A stretch of DNA of 10,411 bases, taken from assembly GCA_028877005.1 (NCBI GenBank), contig JAGWPI010000048.1:1-10411 (forward strand), written 5' to 3'. The translations under genes and the position numbers were made by a program. The stretch comes from Bacteroidota bacterium (GTDB taxonomy: Bacteria; Bacteroidota; Bacteroidia; Chitinophagales; Chitinophagaceae). This document shows, in pieces, positions 7,609 to 10,411 of the stretch. A model generated the notes under the pieces. It ran no database searches and had not been told where the DNA came from. It saw nothing but the letters and a program-made list of their open reading frames with translations. Each line of letters opens with the position of its first letter. Position 1 is the first letter of the stretch.

Positions 7609-9141
7609 CTAAAATTTAAAGCCGATGGTGGCAACAATATTACCTAAATTGCCGGTTTGTATGGCATAAGTATTAGGTTTATCATTGAGATAATATGGGA
7701 AATTGGCGTCTTTCACAAAGGTATACACATAGGTTAGGTCAATAAACATACCATGGTTTCTATAACCAATACCCCCACTGGTAACTATTCTGTTAGCTTT
7801 TACAGAAGAGGCAGCATAAGGACTTCCATAATAAGCGGCACCTAAGCGAAACATCCAGGGGTCAAATTTTAACTCACCACCAATCCGTGCATTGATGTTG
7901 CCTTTATAATAATCTTTTACCGTGCTGTTTAGTTGGCTATAGTAATCTATGCTCGATTGGTCGGCATTAGCAGCTGCCCTAAAACGGGCACCTCTGTAGT
8001 TTACATATTCAAGGTCTGCACTCACAAACGCTCTTTGTTTGTGGGTATTGGCTACTTCTCTAAATACATAGCTGGCACTGGCAATAGCACGCCATGGGGT
8101 AACAATACTGTATTGACGTGTGCCGGGATTACCACTATTTAAATTATCACTACTTTCTGTTCTTAATCCGGCATAAGATTCTGTATTGGCTGTGATGGAA
8201 GATCGTATTTCGTCATTAAACGAAATAAGTTGCGGTGTATGCAATGCAAAGCTAATTCGCCAAAACTCTTTGGGTTTATATAGCATACCTAATTTTAATC
8301 CAACACCTACACCTTGCGACTTAAAGGTTTCATGGTAAGTAAAATAGGCAAAATTGTTATTGGGATTATTGGTAGCATCAGTTTCAGAATAAGTTAAATC
8401 GCGCTGATAAGAAACAATAGGTACCGTTAAACTACCTCCTATATATAATCTATCTGCCATATTACCGGCTAAGCCCAGGGCAATTTCATTGTAACCGCCT
8501 CGAGTAACTGCATCATACGATTGTATAACACCTGAAGAAATGGGAACAAGGCTTTGATAACCGGCTACAGAGCCACCGGGTCCACTCAAGGTATCTATTA
8601 GGTAAGTTCTGAATGCCAATGAAGATCCAAAAATATAGTTACTTAAAGCAGCATTGGTATCCGCCCTATCTCGGGTAAGTTCTTCTAAGTATTGTTCGGT
8701 AAAAGAACTCACATTATTAAATCCGCTGTATTGAATATGATTGTTATAATTAGCCAATTGATTTACTGAAATAGAAAAAGCAGAACTGGTAAATTTACTA
8801 TCACTATACTTACTGGGCGAACCAATTACTATACCACTAGCGCCATACATAAATGCATTTTTTTTAGCGGTTGAATCGGTACCCCTATAATTCAATTTAT
8901 TATTATTCATTAAAAACCCAGGTGATAAAACAAATTCTCTGGTTTTATATAAACCTAACCCGGCGGGGTTTACGTTAGCTGCCGATATATCGCCACCCAA
9001 TGAGGCCATAACACCGCCAACAGCCATATTTCGGGCAGAGCCATTTTGTGTAAACCAAGCAGTGCGTAATGCATCTTCCGGTGTTTGAGCCAGCATAGTT
9101 TGGCTCATTAAAACGCATAAAATGGGTAGTAATTTCTTCAT
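7609..9141 (-). CDS. OmpP1/FadL-family outer membrane transport protein (hemin-receptor-like)
   Basis: This is a predicted outer-membrane beta-barrel of 510 residues. I chose the ATG at 9141 because it begins a clean signal peptide (MKKLLPILCVLMSQTMLAQ, cleavage after residue 19). The in-frame TTG at 9180 would add 13 mostly polar residues in front of it. The mature N-terminus carries the family hallmark: small residues and glycines (NGSARNMAVGGVMASLGGD, 33-51) followed by VNPAGLGLY (57-65). The rest is alternating polar and hydrophobic strands rich in Tyr, Asn and Ser, ending ATIGFKF with the terminal Phe expected for barrel insertion. Bacteroidota homologues are often labelled 'hemin receptor' or 'aromatic hydrocarbon degradation' proteins, but the sequence does not show a substrate. 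The family is built for passage of hydrophobic compounds. It begins 55 bp after the lipoprotein stop, so the two are probably one unit. Confidence 0.85.
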   Translation of the reverse strand: MKKLLPILCVLMSQTMLAQTPEDALRTAWFTQNGSARNMAVGGVMASLGGDISAANVNPAGLGLYKTREFVLSPGFLMNNNKLNYRGTDSTAKKNAFMYGASGIVIGSPSKYSDSKFTSSAFSISVNQLANYNNHIQYSGFNNVSSFTEQYLEELTRDRADTNAALSNYIFGSSLAFRTYLIDTLSGPGGSVAGYQSLVPISSGVIQSYDAVTRGGYNEIALGLAGNMADRLYIGGSLTVPIVSYQRDLTYSETDATNNPNNNFAYFTYHETFKSQGVGVGLKLGMLYKPKEFWRISFALHTPQLISFNDEIRSSITANTESYAGLRTESSDNLNSGNPGTRQYSIVTPWRAIASASYVFREVANTHKQRAFVSADLEYVNYRGARFRAAANADQSSIDYYSQLNSTVKDYYKGNINARIGGELKFDPWMFRLGAAYYGSPYAASSVKANRIVTSGGIGYRNHGMFIDLTYVYTFVKDANFPYYLNDKPNTYAIQTGNLGNIVATIGFKF

Positions 9142-9196
9142 AGATTGGCTTTGGTGCTGAATCTTTAATACTTTATACAAGATATTTTTTTAATCA

Positions 9197-9985
9197 TTAG
9201 TTTCTGGGTCCACGACTTCCGGAGGCACTGCTGCCTGCACTGTTAAAGCCGCCACTTCTTCCGCCGGCACTACTGCTTGGTGTAAAACTATTGCCGTTGT
9301 TATTAAAGGTACGTGCGGGCCTATACCAACTATTATTATTAGGCAGGTTATTGTTGCCTGTGGGTGAAGTAGAAAATACGCGGCGTACAAGGCTGCCAAA
9401 ACTATTGCCGGGGGCATACATGTTGCTGCCTGCTTTTAAATTTCTGGCATAGTTGGTGTTGTTATAGTTTCTATTTAAATAGGCAGATAAATAGCTACCT
9501 GAAGTAGATTTGCTGATAATGGAAGGACTTTTATATCCAATTAAAGTAGCAGCGGGATTATACCAACTATTCCATCCATAGCCTAATCCATATCCATACC
9601 CATAGCCATAAAACGGCATCATACCATAACCGGCAGTGTAATAAGGACTCCACATATTCCAATAAGGATTCCAAGAATTATAACCCTGATAAGCCCAATT
9701 ATTGTATATGGGAAAATTATAACGACTATCGTACCAATAACTATAATCATCCAAAGGTGCCCATAAATAATAATTGTGCACTTTCATACTCAAATAGCGA
9801 TCATCATTATAATTCTGGAATTCCTGATAACGGTCTTCTTGTCGGGTTTGGCTTACCATAGCATTGCCATTGGTAGGCGAATAATACAAATCATCCGGTG
9901 TTTGGGTTGATTTATAGGCGGTAGAGCAGCTGCTAAGTGCTACTGCAAAACCTATTATAAATAAATAACTTGTTTTCATAATCAT
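9197..9985 (-). CDS. Tyr/Asn/Gly-rich lipoprotein of unknown function
   Basis: This 262-residue protein has a lipoprotein signal: hydrophobic SYLFIIGFAVA, then lipobox LSSC with C20 as the lipidated residue. The start may be ATG 9985 or ATG 9979; both leave a good signal. I do not recognise a catalytic domain. Tyrosine is extreme, 33 of 262 residues, with 19 in residues 72-142 along with 8 Trp. This part includes NYYLWAPLDDYSYWYD and a YGYGYGYGLGYG run at 126-137. The region 165-235 is Asn-rich, and the last 30 residues are Gly/Ser/Arg low complexity ending GSRGPRN. Similar aromatic, Asn-rich lipoproteins are common as hypothetical proteins in Bacteroidota (my recollection of the group). An envelope role, perhaps with the FadL-like barrel encoded 55 bp downstream, is inference from position only. 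The gene is divergent from proS. Confidence 0.85.
   Translation of the reverse strand: MIMKTSYLFIIGFAVALSSCSTAYKSTQTPDDLYYSPTNGNAMVSQTRQEDRYQEFQNYNDDRYLSMKVHNYYLWAPLDDYSYWYDSRYNFPIYNNWAYQGYNSWNPYWNMWSPYYTAGYGMMPFYGYGYGYGLGYGWNSWYNPAATLIGYKSPSIISKSTSGSYLSAYLNRNYNNTNYARNLKAGSNMYAPGNSFGSLVRRVFSTSPTGNNNLPNNNSWYRPARTFNNNGNSFTPSSSAGGRSGGFNSAGSSASGSRGPRN
9573..9610 (-). repeat. Degenerate hexamer repeat encoding Tyr-Gly run
   Basis: Within the lipoprotein gene the plus strand shows several degenerate six-base copies such as CCATAG-CC, CCATAT-CC and CCATAC-CC. On the coding strand they read GG-TAT units and give the YGYGYGYGLGYG stretch (residues 126-137). The copies vary at third positions and one unit is Leu-Gly, so the array is old and selected at protein level rather than a fresh slippage expansion. 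Confidence 0.55.
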
Positions 9986-9990
9986 GCGTT

Positions 9991-10005
9991 TTACAATATT
10001 TGTAA
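9991..10005. promoter_or_regulatory. 15-bp perfect dyad upstream of the lipoprotein start
   Basis: TTACAA-TAT-TTGTAA is a perfect palindrome with six-base arms and a three-base centre. It lies only five bases before the ATG at 9985, within the ribosome-binding zone of the minus-strand transcript. It could be an operator or a weak leader hairpin limiting translation. AT-rich DNA produces such dyads by chance, and no regulator gene is nearby. Confidence 0.25.
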
Positions 10006-10063
10006 TACTAAGTTACATACATTTGCTGCAATCTTTTTTCAAATTAAAATTACATCAAAAATG

Positions 10064-10092
10064 TTGCCTGCATTAATTATATCTTAATTTTT
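10064..10092 (+). promoter_or_regulatory. Candidate proS promoter
   Basis: TTG (10064-10066), 18 bases, then TAATTTTT (10085-10092) resembles the Bacteroidota housekeeping pattern of TTG, 19-21 bases, TAnnTTTG, with only the final G missing and the spacer one base short. Transcription would begin near 10099, leaving a leader of about 53 nt. This is the best plus-strand match I found in the 166-bp gap between the divergent lipoprotein and proS genes. I found no equally good minus-strand match for the lipoprotein. Confidence 0.35.
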
Positions 10093-10151
10093 ATGTTAAT
10101 GATATGTCAATTACAGGCCACTAATTATAACAAAAATAGACACAAAAAGTT

Positions 10152-10411
10152 ATGGCGAAAGAACTTACCACAAGGGCTGATGATTATTCTCAATGGTACA
10201 ATGATTTGGTCATTAAATCTAATTTGGCCGATTATAGTGCCGTAAGGGGCTGTATGGTAACAAAGCCCTATGGATATGCACTTTGGGAAAATATGCGGAA
10301 TGCCTTGGATGTGATGTTTAAAGAAACAGGTCATGTAAATGCTTATTTCCCACTTTTTGTACCAAAAAGTTTATTTGAAGCAGAGGAAAAAAATGCAGAA
10401 GGATTTGCAAA
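10152..10411 (+). CDS. proS: Proline-tRNA ligase, N-terminal part (runs off window)
   Basis: This is the first 86 codons of a class II prolyl-tRNA synthetase, which charges tRNA-Pro with proline in the cytoplasm. The start [18 protein letters not shown], then [24 protein letters not shown] and [14 protein letters not shown], matches the Thermus/archaeal-type (ProRS type 3) N-terminus, including class II motif 1 around the last two segments. The ATG at 10152 is the first start after an in-frame TAG at 10137-10139, and the next in-frame Met is residue 35, so the start is secure. The catalytic motifs 2 and 3, the anticodon-binding domain and the type 3 C-terminal zinc-like domain lie outside the window and cannot be judged. 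It is transcribed divergently from the lipoprotein gene. Confidence 0.95.
   Translation, partial: MAKELTTRADDYSQWYNDLVIKSNLADYSAVRGCMVTKPYGYALWENMRNALDVMFKETGHVNAYFPLFVPKSLFEAEEKNAEGFA

Noticed and set aside
9142..9180. Longer start (TTG 9180) for the FadL-like gene
   Set aside because: It would put 13 mostly polar residues ahead of a textbook signal peptide that begins at ATG 9141.
9190..9417. 75-codon minus-strand frame overlapping the lipoprotein gene
   Set aside because: It is a second frame of the low-complexity 3' end of the lipoprotein gene; the Ala/Val-rich peptide reflects the repetitive coding sequence rather than a separate gene.
9573..9610. Possible CRISPR or minisatellite array
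   Set aside because: The units are six bases, degenerate and in frame, encoding a Tyr-Gly run; there are no spacers.
10125..10334. 69-codon minus-strand open frame near the right edge
   Set aside because: It lies antisense to the secure proS start, whose protein matches prolyl-tRNA synthetases; the antisense peptide has no recognisable features.

Overview
The window looks like an ordinary chromosomal stretch from a member of the Bacteroidota, probably a Chitinophagaceae-like bacterium. This is inferred from AT-rich DNA, A/T-rich leaders without clear Shine-Dalgarno sequences, a Bacteroidota-style TamB, a FadL/'hemin receptor'-type outer membrane protein, a Tyr/Asn-rich lipoprotein, and a proline-tRNA ligase of the Thermus-like class. 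I cannot name a genus.

Layout: five complete genes lie on the minus strand and one truncated gene on the plus strand. From the right edge leftward, proS starts at 10152 on the plus strand and runs off the window. Divergent from it are a Tyr-rich lipoprotein (9985-9197) and, 55 bp further on, a FadL-family outer membrane barrel (9141-7609). A 199-bp gap containing two inverted repeats follows. Then come gamma-glutamyltranspeptidase (7409-5649), a HAD-family phosphatase/phosphomutase 52 bp later (5596-4931), a 116-bp gap, and a large TamB/AsmA-like protein (about 4814-45). The first 44 bases hold no gene I can call. No gene-free stretch exceeds 300 bp.

The theme is the cell envelope. TamB is an inner-membrane-anchored, periplasm-spanning protein. 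GGT is an exported enzyme acting on glutathione and other gamma-glutamyl compounds. The FadL-like barrel and the lipoprotein are predicted outer-membrane proteins. The HAD enzyme is cytoplasmic. Close spacing suggests two transcription units, lipoprotein-fadL and ggt-HAD, with tamB separate or read through.

I found no RNA genes, mobile elements, CRISPR arrays or defence genes, and no convincing undescribed system. The best second-look item is the tamB start. The conserved N-terminal membrane anchor is open in frame but has no ATG, GTG or TTG, and a CTG sits exactly where the initiator would be expected. Smaller points are a Tyr-to-Phe change in the GGT lid loop, a missing phosphate-binding Arg in the HAD enzyme, three short inverted repeats in intergenic DNA, and the strongly aromatic lipoprotein.
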